Shown in pieces: positions 1 to 9,189 of a stretch of 64,000 nt of DNA (positions are counted from its first letter, which is position 1; each line of letters starts with the position of its first letter). Source of the DNA: Mycolicibacter heraklionensis (GTDB lineage: Bacteria; Actinomycetota; Actinomycetes; Mycobacteriales; Mycobacteriaceae); assembly GCF_001021505.1 (NCBI RefSeq), contig NZ_LDPO01000001.1, positions 434,001 to 498,000 of the forward strand, written 5' to 3'. A program made the translations under genes and the position numbers. The notes under the pieces are model-generated. The model ran no database searches, was not told the origin of the DNA, and was given only the letters and a program-made list of their open reading frames with translations.

Positions 1-369
1 CGTGGACCGCAGCTTCTCGTCGGTGCGGGCGGCGATCAGCAGCTCGTAGACCACCGCGTTATTGGAGTTTGCCGTCAGATCACGCAGCAGGGTCAATATC
101 GCCTCCAGCGCCGGTCCGTCGGGCGGGATCTCCGCTACCTGCTTACCGATCAGCTCCAGCTGACGTCGCAGCACCTCCTGGGCGGTGGCCGCCATGAAGT
201 CGCCCATGGTGCCGAAGTGACGGAACAACGCCCCGTCGGAGACCCCGGCGCGCGCGGCGATCACCTTGGCCGACGCCCGGGCATAGCCGATCTCGGCGAT
301 GGTGGCGATGCTGGCGTCGAGCAGCCTGGCGACGGTGGTCTCGCGGCGCTCCTGTTGGGTTCTGGCCAT
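1..369 (-). CDS. TetR-family transcriptional regulator (3' part off the window)
   Basis: The first 123 codons of a TetR-type repressor run off the left edge. The ATG at 369 opens a basic N-terminus (MARTQQERRE), followed by a typical helix-turn-helix with the motif AARAGVSDGALFRHFG at about residues 36-51. The ligand-binding domain is mostly missing. Its start lies 4 bp after the stop of the amidohydrolase gene on the same strand, so the two are probably co-transcribed. From memory this matches the Rv2913c-Rv2912c pair of M. tuberculosis (amidohydrolase then TetR). The ligand is unknown. TetR family assignment is secure; regulation of the neighbour is inferred. Confidence 0.88.
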   Translation of the reverse strand, partial: MARTQQERRETTVARLLDASIATIAEIGYARASAKVIAARAGVSDGALFRHFGTMGDFMAATAQEVLRRQLELIGKQVAEIPPDGPALEAILTLLRDLTANSNNAVVYELLIAARTDEKLRST

Positions 370-373
370 GGTT

Positions 374-2149
374 CTAGACCGATTGCAGCTCACGGGATCC
401 GGCGCGCAGGAAACGGCCGGAGCGCACCGTGGTGCCGTAGCCGTCGCAGAACTGCCCGTTGCGGAACACGACGGTGCCGCCCACGCCGGTGGCGACCACC
501 GCGTCGTCGTTGCGGTTGACCATCCGGCTCAGGTCGCCATAGAACGGCACCTTCTCCTCGTGGTAGGCGTCCACGGCGTCGGTCAGGCCCGCCGGGTCGA
601 TCACCACGAAGTCCGCGCGGTCGCCTTCGCGCAATGTGCCGGCGTCGAACCCGAACCAGTCGGCGACTTCGGAGGTCAACCGGTAGACCGCCCGCTGGAC
701 GCTCATGAACGGACGCCCGGCCGCCTCGGCGTCGCGGACTCGCTTGAGCAGGCGCAGCGAGAAGTTGTAGAAGGCCATGTTGCGCAGGTGCGCTCCGGCA
801 TCGGAGAACCCCATGTGGATCACCGGCTCGTTGGCCAGCTTGTCCAGCTGCTTGGGCCGGTGGTTGGCGACGATCGTGGTCCAGCGGACGTTACGTTCAC
901 CGTTGTCCACCAACACATCGAGGAACGCATCCAGCGGGTGCAGCCCGCGCTCCTCGGCGATCTGCCCGAAGCTCTTGCCGATCAGGCTGGCGTCCGGGCA
1001 TTCGACGATCACCGCGTCGTGGAAGTCACGGTGCCACAAGCTCGGGCCCAGCTTCTTACGGTCGAAGGCCTTGCGGAACCGGCGGCGGTACTCGGTGTCG
1101 GCCAGCAGCGCATTGCGCTCCAACTGGTCGCGCAGGTGCAGCGCGGCGGTTCCCGCGCCGAACTCCTCGAAGACCGGCAGATCGATTCCGTCGGAATACA
1201 ACTCGAACGGCACCGGCAGGTGCTGGAACCGCACGCTGGAGCCGAGCACGGCGTTGAGCAGCCGAGCACCCGGACCGAAGACCCGCACCGCGCCCGGTGC
1301 CGACTTGGCGTCGGCGGAGACCAGCAGGCTCATCCGAACGCCGCGCCGCCGGCCGAAGATCCCGCTGCTGGTCAGGAAGAAGTTCAAGGCCGTCAACGGG
1401 TTTCGGACGTCGGGTGCGCTCTGCAGCATCCGGCCACGCTTGCGCAACACCTTGATCAACCGTCGCCGCTCACGCCAGGTGGCGAACGTCGACGGCAGCG
1501 CCCGGGACCGGAACCGGTCGCCGTCGAGCTTGTCGATGGGGGCGTCCATCCCGGACATGCCCAGCAGTCCGGCCTCGAGCCCCTGGTCGAGCAGAGTGGC
1601 CATCTTCTCCAGCTCGGCATCGGTCGGGACGACGCCGTCGGTGGTGGCGCGGTCCAAGCCGAGCACCGCGGTCCGCAGGTCCGAATGACCAAGCATGGAA
1701 CTGACATTGGGCCCGAGCGGCAACTCGTCGAGGGCGTGCACGTACTCGGCGGGCGTCGACCAGGTCTTTTTGGACTGCAGCGCATCCAGTACGAACTTGC
1801 GCGGCACCGCCTCCACCCGGCTGAACAGGTCGGCGGCATCTTCGGACTCGGCGTAGACCGTCGACAGCGAGCAGTTGCCCAGCAACACCGTGGTGACGCC
1901 GTGGCGCACCGATTCCCGCAGCCCCGGGTCCAGCAGCACCTCGGCGTCGTAGTGGGTGTGCACGTCGATAAAGCCCGGGACCACCCACTTGCCGGCCGCG
2001 TCGATCACGTCCGGGCAGCCGGTTTCATCCAGCTCCCCCGACACGATGTCGGCGACGACGCCGTCGCGGATGCCCAGGGTGCGCACCTGGGGGGCGTTGC
2101 CCAGGCCGTCGAACCACAGTCCGTTGCGGATGATCAGGTCATAGCCCAC
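374..2149 (-). CDS. Amidohydrolase family protein, D-aminoacylase-like
   Basis: A 591-residue metal-dependent hydrolase of the amidohydrolase-3/N-acyl-D-amino-acid deacylase group. The N-terminal strand block (MGYDLIIRNG..) leads to the metal motif HTHYD with H64, H66 and D68. A later GFSDAGAH supplies the conserved metal-side Asp, and the C-terminus returns to the composite beta-domain (REGDRADFVVIDP). The GTG start at 2149 is preceded by GGGGAGA. It resembles Rv2913c, annotated as a possible D-amino acid aminohydrolase; the natural substrate is not established. It is upstream of and tightly spaced with the TetR gene. Cytosolic; no signal peptide seen. Confidence 0.85.
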   Translation of the reverse strand: MGYDLIIRNGLWFDGLGNAPQVRTLGIRDGVVADIVSGELDETGCPDVIDAAGKWVVPGFIDVHTHYDAEVLLDPGLRESVRHGVTTVLLGNCSLSTVYAESEDAADLFSRVEAVPRKFVLDALQSKKTWSTPAEYVHALDELPLGPNVSSMLGHSDLRTAVLGLDRATTDGVVPTDAELEKMATLLDQGLEAGLLGMSGMDAPIDKLDGDRFRSRALPSTFATWRERRRLIKVLRKRGRMLQSAPDVRNPLTALNFFLTSSGIFGRRRGVRMSLLVSADAKSAPGAVRVFGPGARLLNAVLGSSVRFQHLPVPFELYSDGIDLPVFEEFGAGTAALHLRDQLERNALLADTEYRRRFRKAFDRKKLGPSLWHRDFHDAVIVECPDASLIGKSFGQIAEERGLHPLDAFLDVLVDNGERNVRWTTIVANHRPKQLDKLANEPVIHMGFSDAGAHLRNMAFYNFSLRLLKRVRDAEAAGRPFMSVQRAVYRLTSEVADWFGFDAGTLREGDRADFVVIDPAGLTDAVDAYHEEKVPFYGDLSRMVNRNDDAVVATGVGGTVVFRNGQFCDGYGTTVRSGRFLRAGSRELQSV

Positions 2150-2391
2150 GACGTCTCCCCACTTCGAAGTTGAGATAAATAGTGAGTGCCTGCAATCTTT
2201 TTGTCAAGGCTTACATTCAGTCCAAACCATCCGCCGTGTCAGCGCAGCCATGGACCGCGCCATCTACCGAATCGAAGACTGCAGCGCAGTCAGTCCAACA
2301 ACCGTATCGGGCAACTGGAAGCCGCACAGCCAACGGCGAGCCAAATCCTCGCAGTCTGCCCTAATGTTGCGCGCGAAGGAAGGAGTTGGCA

Positions 2392-2724
2392 ATGGAGCCG
2401 TGGGCTTGGTGGGTATCGCTGATCTTCTATTCGCTGATCTGCGGTCTAGGTGGAGGGATTATCACTAGTTCCAAAAATCGGGGATGGGGACAAGGCGTCT
2501 GCTTAGGCTTTTTTCTCGGCCTTATCGGCCTGATCGTCACAGTCGGAGTCGCGCCCCTGAAGCCGCCTCCAGCAAAACCACAAAAGTCAGTTCTCTCCCC
2601 GGAATGGCAAGCGGAATCGCAGCCCATGGGTTTTCCTGCGACGCTCAGCGCTGTCACGGTAGGCATTTTGGGCGGTATCGCCGTCGTCGCGGGCGTTATC
2701 GCGTTCGCCAACTGGCTGGCGTGA
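2392..2724 (+). CDS. Small membrane protein, function unknown
   Basis: A protein of about 110 residues with three hydrophobic segments: near residues 4-23, 33-50 and a C-terminal one ending in IAFANWLA. A Pro/Lys-rich stretch (LKPPPAKPQKS) lies between the second and third. I chose ATG 2392 because AAGGAG sits 6 nt upstream; an in-frame TTG two codons earlier overlaps that Shine-Dalgarno region. No family recognised. It stands alone between the amidohydrolase promoter region and the 3' end of purH. A role in the envelope is possible but not shown. Confidence 0.6.
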   Translation: MEPWAWWVSLIFYSLICGLGGGIITSSKNRGWGQGVCLGFFLGLIGLIVTVGVAPLKPPPAKPQKSVLSPEWQAESQPMGFPATLSAVTVGILGGIAVVAGVIAFANWLA

Positions 2725-2875
2725 CGGCACCACCACCGGGACCGCCCATGCCTCCGACACCGGTTCAAGATCTGCCACTACCGGGCCGCCGCAGATTGAG
2801 CTCTTACCACCGCCGCGACCGTTCCACGTTGATGTCGTTAACTACACCGAGCGGCTCGCCCCTGCAGTAGCTCAC

Positions 2876-4441
2876 CTAGTGCGCGAAGTGCCGTGCCCCG
2901 GTCAGGTACAGCGTGATCCCGGCCTCGGCGGCCGCCGCGGTGACCTCGTCATCTCGCACCGAGCCGCCGGGGTGCACGATCGCCTTCACCCCGGCCGCGG
3001 TCAGGGTCTGCAGACCGTCGGGGAACGGGAAGAACGCGTCGGAGGCCGCCACCGCACCGGCCACCCGCTGGCCACCGCGCTCCACCGCCAACCGGGCCGC
3101 GTCCACCCGGTTGACCTGCCCCATGCCCACACCGATGGTGGCACCGTCGGCCGCGACCACGATCGCGTTGGATTTGACCGCGCGGCAGGCCCGCCAGGCG
3201 AAGACCAGGTCGGCCAGCGTGGCCGGGTCGGCCGGCGACCCGGTGGCCAGCGTCCAGTTCACCGGGTTGTCTCCCGGTGCGTCGAGGCCGTCGCGGCTCT
3301 GCATCAGCAGACCACCGCTGATCTGGCGCCATTCGGTGCCGCCGCGCAGCGGCTCGGAGGCCAGCAGCACCCGGATGTTCTTCTTGCGCGACAAGATCTC
3401 CACGGCACCGGGCTCGTAAGCCGGCGCGACGATCACCTCGGTGAAGATGGTGCTGACGTACTCCGCCATCTCCACGCTGACTTCGGTGTTGGCCGCGATC
3501 ACCCCGCCGAATGCACTCAGGGGGTCGCACTCGTGCGCCTTGCGGTGGGCGTCGGCCACCGAGGTCGACGAGATCGCGATGCCGCACGGGTTGGCGTGCT
3601 TGATGATGGCCACGCAGGTGTCTTCGTGATCGAATGCCGCCCGCCAAGCGGCATCCGCGTCGGTGAAGTTGTTGTAGGACATCTCTTTTCCGTGCAGCTG
3701 CTCGGCCTGAGCCAAGCCCGGCCAGGCACCGCCGTCACAGTAGAGAGCGGCCTGCTGGTGCGGATTCTCGCCGTAGCGCAGCTGCGTGGCCCGGCGGTAA
3801 GTGCGCCCGTACCACTCCGGCAGCGCCTGCCGGGGCTCCTCGGGCGCCAGCGTCGACGACATCCAACTGGCGACGGCGACGTCGTATTCGGCGGTGTGCC
3901 GAAATGCCAGTGACGCCAAACGTTTCCGCTCCGCCAGAGTGAATCCGCCGGCGTTGACCGCGGCCAGCACACCGTCGTAGCCGAGCGGATCGACCACCAC
4001 GGCGACGCTGGGGTGGTTCTTGGCGGCCGCCCGGATCATCGACGGTCCGCCGATGTCGATCTGCTCGACGCATTCGTCCACGCCGGCACCGGAATCCACG
4101 GTCTCGCTGAATGGGTACAAGTTGACCACCACCAGCTCGAACGCCGCGATCTCCAGCTCGTCCAGGGCCGCAGCATGCTCGGGTTTACGCAGGTCGGCCA
4201 GCAGACCGGCGTGCACCCGGGGGTGCAGCGTCTTCACTCGGCCGTCGAGCACCTCCGGGAAGCCGGTCACCTGCTCCACCGGCGTCACCGGAATGCCCTT
4301 GGCCGCAATCGACTTGGCGGTCGACCCGGTGGAGACGATATCCACGCCGGCGGCGTGCAATCCGGCGGCCAGGTCGACCAGTCCGGTCTTGTCGTAGACG
4401 CTGATCAACGCGCGACGAATCGGTCGCTTGCCGTCGGTCAT
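2876..4441 (-). CDS. purH: Bifunctional AICAR formyltransferase / IMP cyclohydrolase PurH
   Basis: Catalyses the last two steps of de novo IMP synthesis: formylation of AICAR, then ring closure. The 521 residues match the family length. The N-terminal MGS-like cyclohydrolase domain (about 1-150, [13 protein letters not shown] near the start, [13 protein letters not shown]) is followed by the transformylase domain with the catalytic IIKHANPCG motif near residue 280. The ATG overlaps the purN stop as ATGA, so the two are one translationally coupled operon, as in M. tuberculosis (Rv0956-Rv0957). Nothing unusual in sequence. Confidence 0.98.
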   Translation of the reverse strand: MTDGKRPIRRALISVYDKTGLVDLAAGLHAAGVDIVSTGSTAKSIAAKGIPVTPVEQVTGFPEVLDGRVKTLHPRVHAGLLADLRKPEHAAALDELEIAAFELVVVNLYPFSETVDSGAGVDECVEQIDIGGPSMIRAAAKNHPSVAVVVDPLGYDGVLAAVNAGGFTLAERKRLASLAFRHTAEYDVAVASWMSSTLAPEEPRQALPEWYGRTYRRATQLRYGENPHQQAALYCDGGAWPGLAQAEQLHGKEMSYNNFTDADAAWRAAFDHEDTCVAIIKHANPCGIAISSTSVADAHRKAHECDPLSAFGGVIAANTEVSVEMAEYVSTIFTEVIVAPAYEPGAVEILSRKKNIRVLLASEPLRGGTEWRQISGGLLMQSRDGLDAPGDNPVNWTLATGSPADPATLADLVFAWRACRAVKSNAIVVAADGATIGVGMGQVNRVDAARLAVERGGQRVAGAVAASDAFFPFPDGLQTLTAAGVKAIVHPGGSVRDDEVTAAAAEAGITLYLTGARHFAH

Positions 4442-5064
4442 CCTAAGGTTGCCTTTCGTCCGTTCCAGGTCACGCCGCCGGTCGCCAATGCGGCCAGCAC
4501 GTCAACCAGGAGCTTGCGCTCCACTGTCTTGATGCGTTCATGCAAAGAGTCCTCGTCGTCGCTGTCGAGCACGGCGACCGGTTCCTGGGCCAGCACCGGA
4601 CCGGTGTCGGTTCCGGCATCCACCAGGTGCACGGTGCAGCCGGTGACCTTGACTCCGTAGGCCAACGCCTCGGGCACCGCGTGCGCTCCCGGGAACGCGG
4701 GCAGCAGCGCCGGGTGGGTGTTGATGGTGCGTCCCAGAAAACGGTTGAGGAAGTGCGATCCCAGGATTTTCATGAACCCCGCCGAGACCACCAGATCGGG
4801 ACTGTGGGCCGCGGTGGCCTCGGTCAACGCGAGGTCCCATGCCGCCCGGTTCGGATAGTCAGCCATCCGGACGGTGAATACCGGCAACCCGGCCGCCGCG
4901 GCGACCTCCACCGCCCGGCAGTCCCGGTCGGCGCCGACGGCGACCACTCGGGCCGGGTAGTCCCCCACCGCTGCGGCCAGCAGCGACTCGAGCAGCGACC
5001 CGGTGCCCGAAGCCAGCACCACCAGCCGGGCGGGGACGCTGGGAGCCACGTGGATCGGTTGCAC
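4438..5064 (-). CDS. purN: Phosphoribosylglycinamide formyltransferase PurN
   Basis: Transfers a formyl group from 10-formyl-THF to GAR in purine synthesis. Conserved features are [16 protein letters not shown] near the N-terminus, the catalytic [12 protein letters not shown] segment and DAGTDTGPV. The frame is open up to 5181, but the upstream part has no family similarity. I place the start at GTG 5064 ([16 protein letters not shown]), which gives about 208 residues and fits M. tuberculosis PurN (about 215). Shine-Dalgarno support is weak, so the start is uncertain by a few codons. Coupled to purH by an ATGA overlap. Confidence 0.95.
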   Translation of the reverse strand: MQPIHVAPSVPARLVVLASGTGSLLESLLAAAVGDYPARVVAVGADRDCRAVEVAAAAGLPVFTVRMADYPNRAAWDLALTEATAAHSPDLVVSAGFMKILGSHFLNRFLGRTINTHPALLPAFPGAHAVPEALAYGVKVTGCTVHLVDAGTDTGPVLAQEPVAVLDSDDEDSLHERIKTVERKLLVDVLAALATGGVTWNGRKATLG

Positions 5065-5117
5065 GGTGACTGAGCCTAATGGTGATCTGGCCTCCGGCGA
5101 CGATGCGGCCCCGACGA

Positions 5118-5597
5118 TCAGGCGGACCGCTGCGCTCGGTCGCGGGCTACCCGAAGTGCGGCCGCCACGCCGTCCGTCCAAATCTCGACCATGTCCCAGG
5201 TCACCTCGGGGTGACCGATCGGCTGGGCCATCTTGCCGAGCTTGGCGACCCGCCCGTACGCCAGGTCCTGAAAGTCCGGGTCGTCCAACTCCGGGAACTC
5301 GTCGTACTCGCTGCAGAACCCCGCGCTCTCCAGCTCGTCGTACAGGGACTCCGCCAGGTCGTCGGTCAAGCCGATGGTGCCCGACTGCGGCGACGGCTCG
5401 ATCATCTGCATGCCGGCCTCGACGCCGTCCACCCAGATCAGGACCGCCACGTCGAGCACCCGCTCATGGCCCGGCGGCAGGATCAGCCCGGTCAGCTTTT
5501 CGGCCCGGACGCCGGCCAGCATGTGCAGGTTCCGCCGCCTCGGCACGCCAGGCGGGAGGTTCTGGCCGGCGGACTCGGTACTCACGACGTCGGTCAT
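5118..5597 (-). CDS. Acidic hypothetical protein
   Basis: A 159-residue soluble protein, not recognised. It is rich in Asp/Glu in the middle (EYDEFPELDDPDFQD) and has no membrane segment or signal peptide. It lies between perM and purN, where from memory M. tuberculosis has no gene. It is 53 bp upstream of the purN start on the same strand, so it may be part of the purN-purH transcript. Third-position GC and compositional pattern look coding. Function unknown. Confidence 0.7.
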   Translation of the reverse strand: MTDVVSTESAGQNLPPGVPRRRNLHMLAGVRAEKLTGLILPPGHERVLDVAVLIWVDGVEAGMQMIEPSPQSGTIGLTDDLAESLYDELESAGFCSEYDEFPELDDPDFQDLAYGRVAKLGKMAQPIGHPEVTWDMVEIWTDGVAAALRVARDRAQRSA

Positions 5598-5680
5598 GTC
5601 GTCCCCTTGGAGTTCGGACGGGCGGCACTTCCCATCCGATCAGCCGCAGGCGACATATATAAGGGACTGAAGTCCTCGAT

Positions 5681-7150
5681 TTAGCGGTCGTACCCGTCGT
5701 CGTCGGTGAACATCAGGTCTTCGGGGTCTTCCAGCGGGCCCGGCGGCTGCGTCGGCGCGTGCGACCGAAACGTTCGCGGCGGCTCGGGTTCTGGCGTCCA
5801 ATTCAACTCGCCGCCGTCGGTGACCTCGTCTGATTGGAAGCCCGGTTCGAAGTCGGCGTCGAACAGCTCGTCCGGTTCGAAGAGCTCCCCGGCTGAGACG
5901 AGATCCTCGGGGTCGACGTCCACGATCGGCGCCGGGATCGGTTCGGCGACCCCTTCGGGCTCCGCGGGCCGCGCGGGGCCGGGCGGCAGCACCCGCTGCG
6001 TCCCGGCCATCGCATCAGCCCGGACCCCGCCGATCATCACCACCGTCAGCGCTCCGATCGCGGCGAACCAACCGAACACCGCGGGGCCGAAGGTCAGCTG
6101 ATCCACCCCGACGTCACCGAAGTTGCCCAGCCGTCCCCCACCGGCGGCCCCGAGCACGGCCATCGACACCGCCGCGATGAATGCCGCCGCCGCCACTTTG
6201 GCCAGCGCCGGAAGCAGCGGTAGCGGCCGGCGGGCGCATTGTTGCCCGACGGCCACGCCGGAAGCCGCCCCGATGATCAGCAGCGCCACCCAGGCCGGGC
6301 CCAACGGCGGCGTGGGTGCCGCAGCCAGAATCGGCAGCGCCGGGATGTCGCCGCCGAGCACGGTGAACGCGCTGAACAGCGCGGGGCCGATGTGTGCGCT
6401 CGAGCCGACCGCCATCGCCGTGGCGCCGACCAGGACATTCGGCACATACAGCACCGCCAACAGCGTCAGGCTTAGCTGGCCGAACAGCGAATCGGTGATC
6501 GCGTAGAGCTCGTGCATGGTGCCCCAGTGCCAGACCAGCGAGACCACCGTCACCGCCCCGGACAGGCCGAACAGCGCCAGCATGCCGGTGATCGCGGCCC
6601 GCACCGAGTCCGCCAGCCAGCTCGGCAGCCGCGTCTCGGCCAGCGCACGCCGGCCAACCCTGGTCCCCACTCCCAGTGCCGCGCCGATCGCGTGCACAGC
6701 GAACACGTGCGCGAAGGCACCCAGGGCATGCGGGGTCTGCAGCTCGGTGATGACCGATGCCGCGTCGTGGATGACCGCCAGCGAGACCGCCGCGATCAAC
6801 AGCGGGCCGCCCAGAGCCGAGGCCACGATCCAGCGGATGACGAACCACGAGGCACCACGGGCGGTGGCCTGCGCGGTGGTTCGTGCCGTGCCGGCCACCA
6901 TCAGCAGCACCGGCAGCAGCGGTAACACCCCCAGGTCACGGCCGCCGATCGCAATCGGCACCTGGTGCACGCCCAGCCACATGCTGGCGATGGCACCCGA
7001 CGCCCCGGTCATGTCGCTGTTGGCGATCAGCAACTGCAGCAGCGTCACCGCTGCGATGACCGTCAACGCCACGACGGACGGGCCGAACGCGACCCGTACC
7101 AGGTCGCGGGTCGGGTTCGAGCCTGGTTTGCCGCCGGTCACCGATGTCAC
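5681..7150 (-). CDS. perM: Cell division / persistence membrane protein PerM
   Basis: A 489-residue multi-pass membrane protein (roughly ten hydrophobic segments within residues 15-390) with a long acidic, Pro/Glu/Asp-rich cytosolic tail (about 395-489). It corresponds to Rv0955 (DUF6350), named PerM, which in M. tuberculosis is needed for chronic infection and supports divisome stability through FtsB. GTG start at 7150. It follows the 34-kDa antigen homologue by 36 bp on the same strand, the same pair order as Rv0954-Rv0955. The assignment rests on length, topology and synteny. Confidence 0.88.
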   Translation of the reverse strand: MTSVTGGKPGSNPTRDLVRVAFGPSVVALTVIAAVTLLQLLIANSDMTGASGAIASMWLGVHQVPIAIGGRDLGVLPLLPVLLMVAGTARTTAQATARGASWFVIRWIVASALGGPLLIAAVSLAVIHDAASVITELQTPHALGAFAHVFAVHAIGAALGVGTRVGRRALAETRLPSWLADSVRAAITGMLALFGLSGAVTVVSLVWHWGTMHELYAITDSLFGQLSLTLLAVLYVPNVLVGATAMAVGSSAHIGPALFSAFTVLGGDIPALPILAAAPTPPLGPAWVALLIIGAASGVAVGQQCARRPLPLLPALAKVAAAAFIAAVSMAVLGAAGGGRLGNFGDVGVDQLTFGPAVFGWFAAIGALTVVMIGGVRADAMAGTQRVLPPGPARPAEPEGVAEPIPAPIVDVDPEDLVSAGELFEPDELFDADFEPGFQSDEVTDGGELNWTPEPEPPRTFRSHAPTQPPGPLEDPEDLMFTDDDGYDR

Positions 7151-7186
7151 GCTGCGAGCACGTTCAACTCGGCGCGCGGGCGCGGG

Positions 7187-8071
7187 TTAGGGCTGCGCCG
7201 GCCCCGACGAGGCGGAGCCGCCCTGCGACTGCTGGCCGCCCGTCGAGCTCTGGTCCGAACCGGATGCGCTGTGGCCACCGGTCGATGAACTCCCCGAACC
7301 ACCGGACGACGGCGGGTTGTAGGAGGGGAATCCGGTCGGCGGAGTCGGCGGCCCCTGCGGTGCCGACTGCTGGGCGCCTGAGGAGTAGGCACCCGACGAC
7401 GGTGCCTGCTGGGCGCCGAAGCCGCCGCTGGACGGCGCGGACGGGTAGCTGCCGTACGACGACGGGTAACCAGGCTGCTGCGGAGCCTGCTGGCCCTGGT
7501 GTCCCTGGTGTCCGTAGCCCTGCTGGCCGTAGTAGTTGCCGCCCGGCGGCAGCCCGTACTGGGCATAGGGGTCGTACTTCGGACGCGGAGTCGGCGCAGT
7601 CACCACGCCGGCCTCCAGCAGCAACGATCCGACCGCGGCGACGGCCTGCAGGACGCTGAAGGTCAGGATCAGCCACAGCCCCCAACCGATGGTGTAGTCG
7701 CCGCTGGCGTCGGCGACGGTCGAAATGGCCAGCAGGGCACCCAACGCCGAGACCACGGCGACCACCGCCGTGTAGACCTTCGCCTTGGGCAGCAGGCTGA
7801 CCGCGGCCAGCAGTGCGGCCAGCACCGCCAGCGGAACGGTGTGGCCGGCGTCGCCGAGGACCAGCGGGTAGTCGACGTCGGTGATCGTCACGATCGGCCC
7901 GAAGTTGGCCAAGTAGACACCCAGCCCCAGCGCAACCACCGCGATCCGGAGATACTGCGGCAGTTTGCTCTCGGCATCGCCGCCCGCTTTGGCGAACGAC
8001 GGGGTCGGTGGTCCGTATGAGCCTGACGGTTGAGAAGGCTGGAAGCCGGGAGTCCCGGGCGAGTAGGTCAT
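7187..8071 (-). CDS. 34-kDa antigen homologue (DUF5336), membrane protein with disordered tail
   Basis: A 294-residue protein matching the Rv0954 family. A short Pro/Ser-rich N-terminus is followed by four hydrophobic segments (about residues 40-155: LRIAVVALGLGVYLANFG, VPLAVLAALLAAV, AVVAVVSALGALLAI, GLWLILTFSVLQAVAAVGSLLL). The C-terminal half is low complexity and rich in Gly, Gln, Ser, Pro and Tyr. AGGAGAGG lies just upstream of ATG 8071. Rv0954 has been linked to the mycobacterial cell division network; the co-oriented perM fits that. The C-terminal tail is presumably disordered. Confidence 0.88.
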   Translation of the reverse strand: MTYSPGTPGFQPSQPSGSYGPPTPSFAKAGGDAESKLPQYLRIAVVALGLGVYLANFGPIVTITDVDYPLVLGDAGHTVPLAVLAALLAAVSLLPKAKVYTAVVAVVSALGALLAISTVADASGDYTIGWGLWLILTFSVLQAVAAVGSLLLEAGVVTAPTPRPKYDPYAQYGLPPGGNYYGQQGYGHQGHQGQQAPQQPGYPSSYGSYPSAPSSGGFGAQQAPSSGAYSSGAQQSAPQGPPTPPTGFPSYNPPSSGGSGSSSTGGHSASGSDQSSTGGQQSQGGSASSGPAQP

Positions 8072-8227
8072 GACCTCTCCTGTGCTTGTGGGCAGGGCGC
8101 TTCTGGGCGGTGCGGCGCTCTTCGACCATCCACGCTAGCGCACATGCGGGGCTACTCGGTGGGACAACACCGCGCGATCCGGACCCCCCCGTTGCCCGTC
8201 GAACAGGAACACGTTCTAATCACGGAT

Positions 8228-9076
8228 ATGGATTACGGGCTCGTGCTGTTCACCAGTGACCGCGGAATCAACCCGGCTGCCGCCGCCAAACTCGCCGATG
8301 ATCACGGCTTCACCACGTTCTATGTGCCGGAGCACACGCACATTCCGGTGAAGCGGCAAGCCGCCCACCCGACCACCGGGGACGAGTCTCTGCCCGATGA
8401 CCGTTATATGCGCACCCTGGACCCGTGGGTCAGTCTGGGGGCCGCCTGCGCGGTGACCTCGCGAGTGCGCCTGTCGACTGCGGTGGCGCTGCCGGTCGAG
8501 CATGATCCGATCACGCTGGCGAAATCAATCGCCACACTGGACCATCTGTCCGGCGGCCGGGTGAGCCTGGGTGTCGGATTCGGTTGGAACACTGATGAAC
8601 TGGCCGATCACGGCGTGCCGGCCGGACGGCGGCGCACCATGCTGCGGGAGTACCTGGAGGCGATGCGGGCGCTGTGGACGCAGGAGGAAGCGTCCTACGA
8701 GGGCGAGTTCGTGAACTTCGGCCCGAGCTGGGCTTGGCCCAAGCCGGTGCAGTCGCACGTTCCGGTGCTGGTCGGTGCGGCCGGGACCGAGAAGAACTTC
8801 AAGTGGATCGCCCGCAGCGCCGACGGCTGGATCACCACACCGCGTGACTTCGACATCGACGCGCCGGTCAAGCTGCTGCAGGACACCTGGGCGGCCTCGG
8901 GCCGCGACGGAGCGCCTGCGATCGTAGCGCTGGACTTCAAGCCGGTTCCCGAGAAGCTGGCGCACTGGGCCGAGTTGGGCGTGACCGAAACCCTGTTCGG
9001 GTTGCCGGACCGCTCCGAGTCCGAGGTGGCGGCGTACGTGGAACGGCTGGCCGGCAAGCTGGGGCTCAGCACCTAG
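8228..9076 (+). CDS. LLM-class F420-dependent oxidoreductase (Rv0953c-like)
   Basis: A TIM-barrel luciferase-like monooxygenase family enzyme of 282 residues. Typical features are the N-terminal strand MDYGLVLFTSD, the DPWVSLGAACAVTSRVRLSTAV block, SGGRVSLGVGFGWN and the C-terminal GVTETLFGLP. The open frame extends to 8030, but ATG 8228 is where family similarity begins. The 34-kDa antigen gene is divergent, as for Rv0953c/Rv0954. F420 use is inferred from the mycobacterial family; the substrate is unknown. Confidence 0.88.
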   Translation: MDYGLVLFTSDRGINPAAAAKLADDHGFTTFYVPEHTHIPVKRQAAHPTTGDESLPDDRYMRTLDPWVSLGAACAVTSRVRLSTAVALPVEHDPITLAKSIATLDHLSGGRVSLGVGFGWNTDELADHGVPAGRRRTMLREYLEAMRALWTQEEASYEGEFVNFGPSWAWPKPVQSHVPVLVGAAGTEKNFKWIARSADGWITTPRDFDIDAPVKLLQDTWAASGRDGAPAIVALDFKPVPEKLAHWAELGVTETLFGLPDRSESEVAAYVERLAGKLGLST

Positions 9077-9189
9077 CGTTCAGCACCTAACGCGGGAGCC
9101 CCACTCCGCGCGAAGGTGCGTGTTTGTCCGGCGACACGCCAGTTGTGCTGGCATTCTGCGCACCCTCACGGCGGGACGGTGGTGGGGAA

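Noticed and set aside
299-2173. Long plus-strand open frame opposite the amidohydrolase
   Set aside because: It mirrors the codon structure of the real gene on the minus strand, is rich in Arg/His/Val-type shadow composition and shows no family motif.
2202-2207. Minus-strand TTGACA upstream of the amidohydrolase gene
   Set aside because: No -10 element at an acceptable distance; TATTTA is 20 bp away and does not fit TANNNT.
9115-9164. Hairpin between the LLM oxidoreductase and thiolase-like genes
   Set aside because: GGTGCG/CGCACC pair over a branched 38-nt interior; possible convergent terminator but too weak to list.
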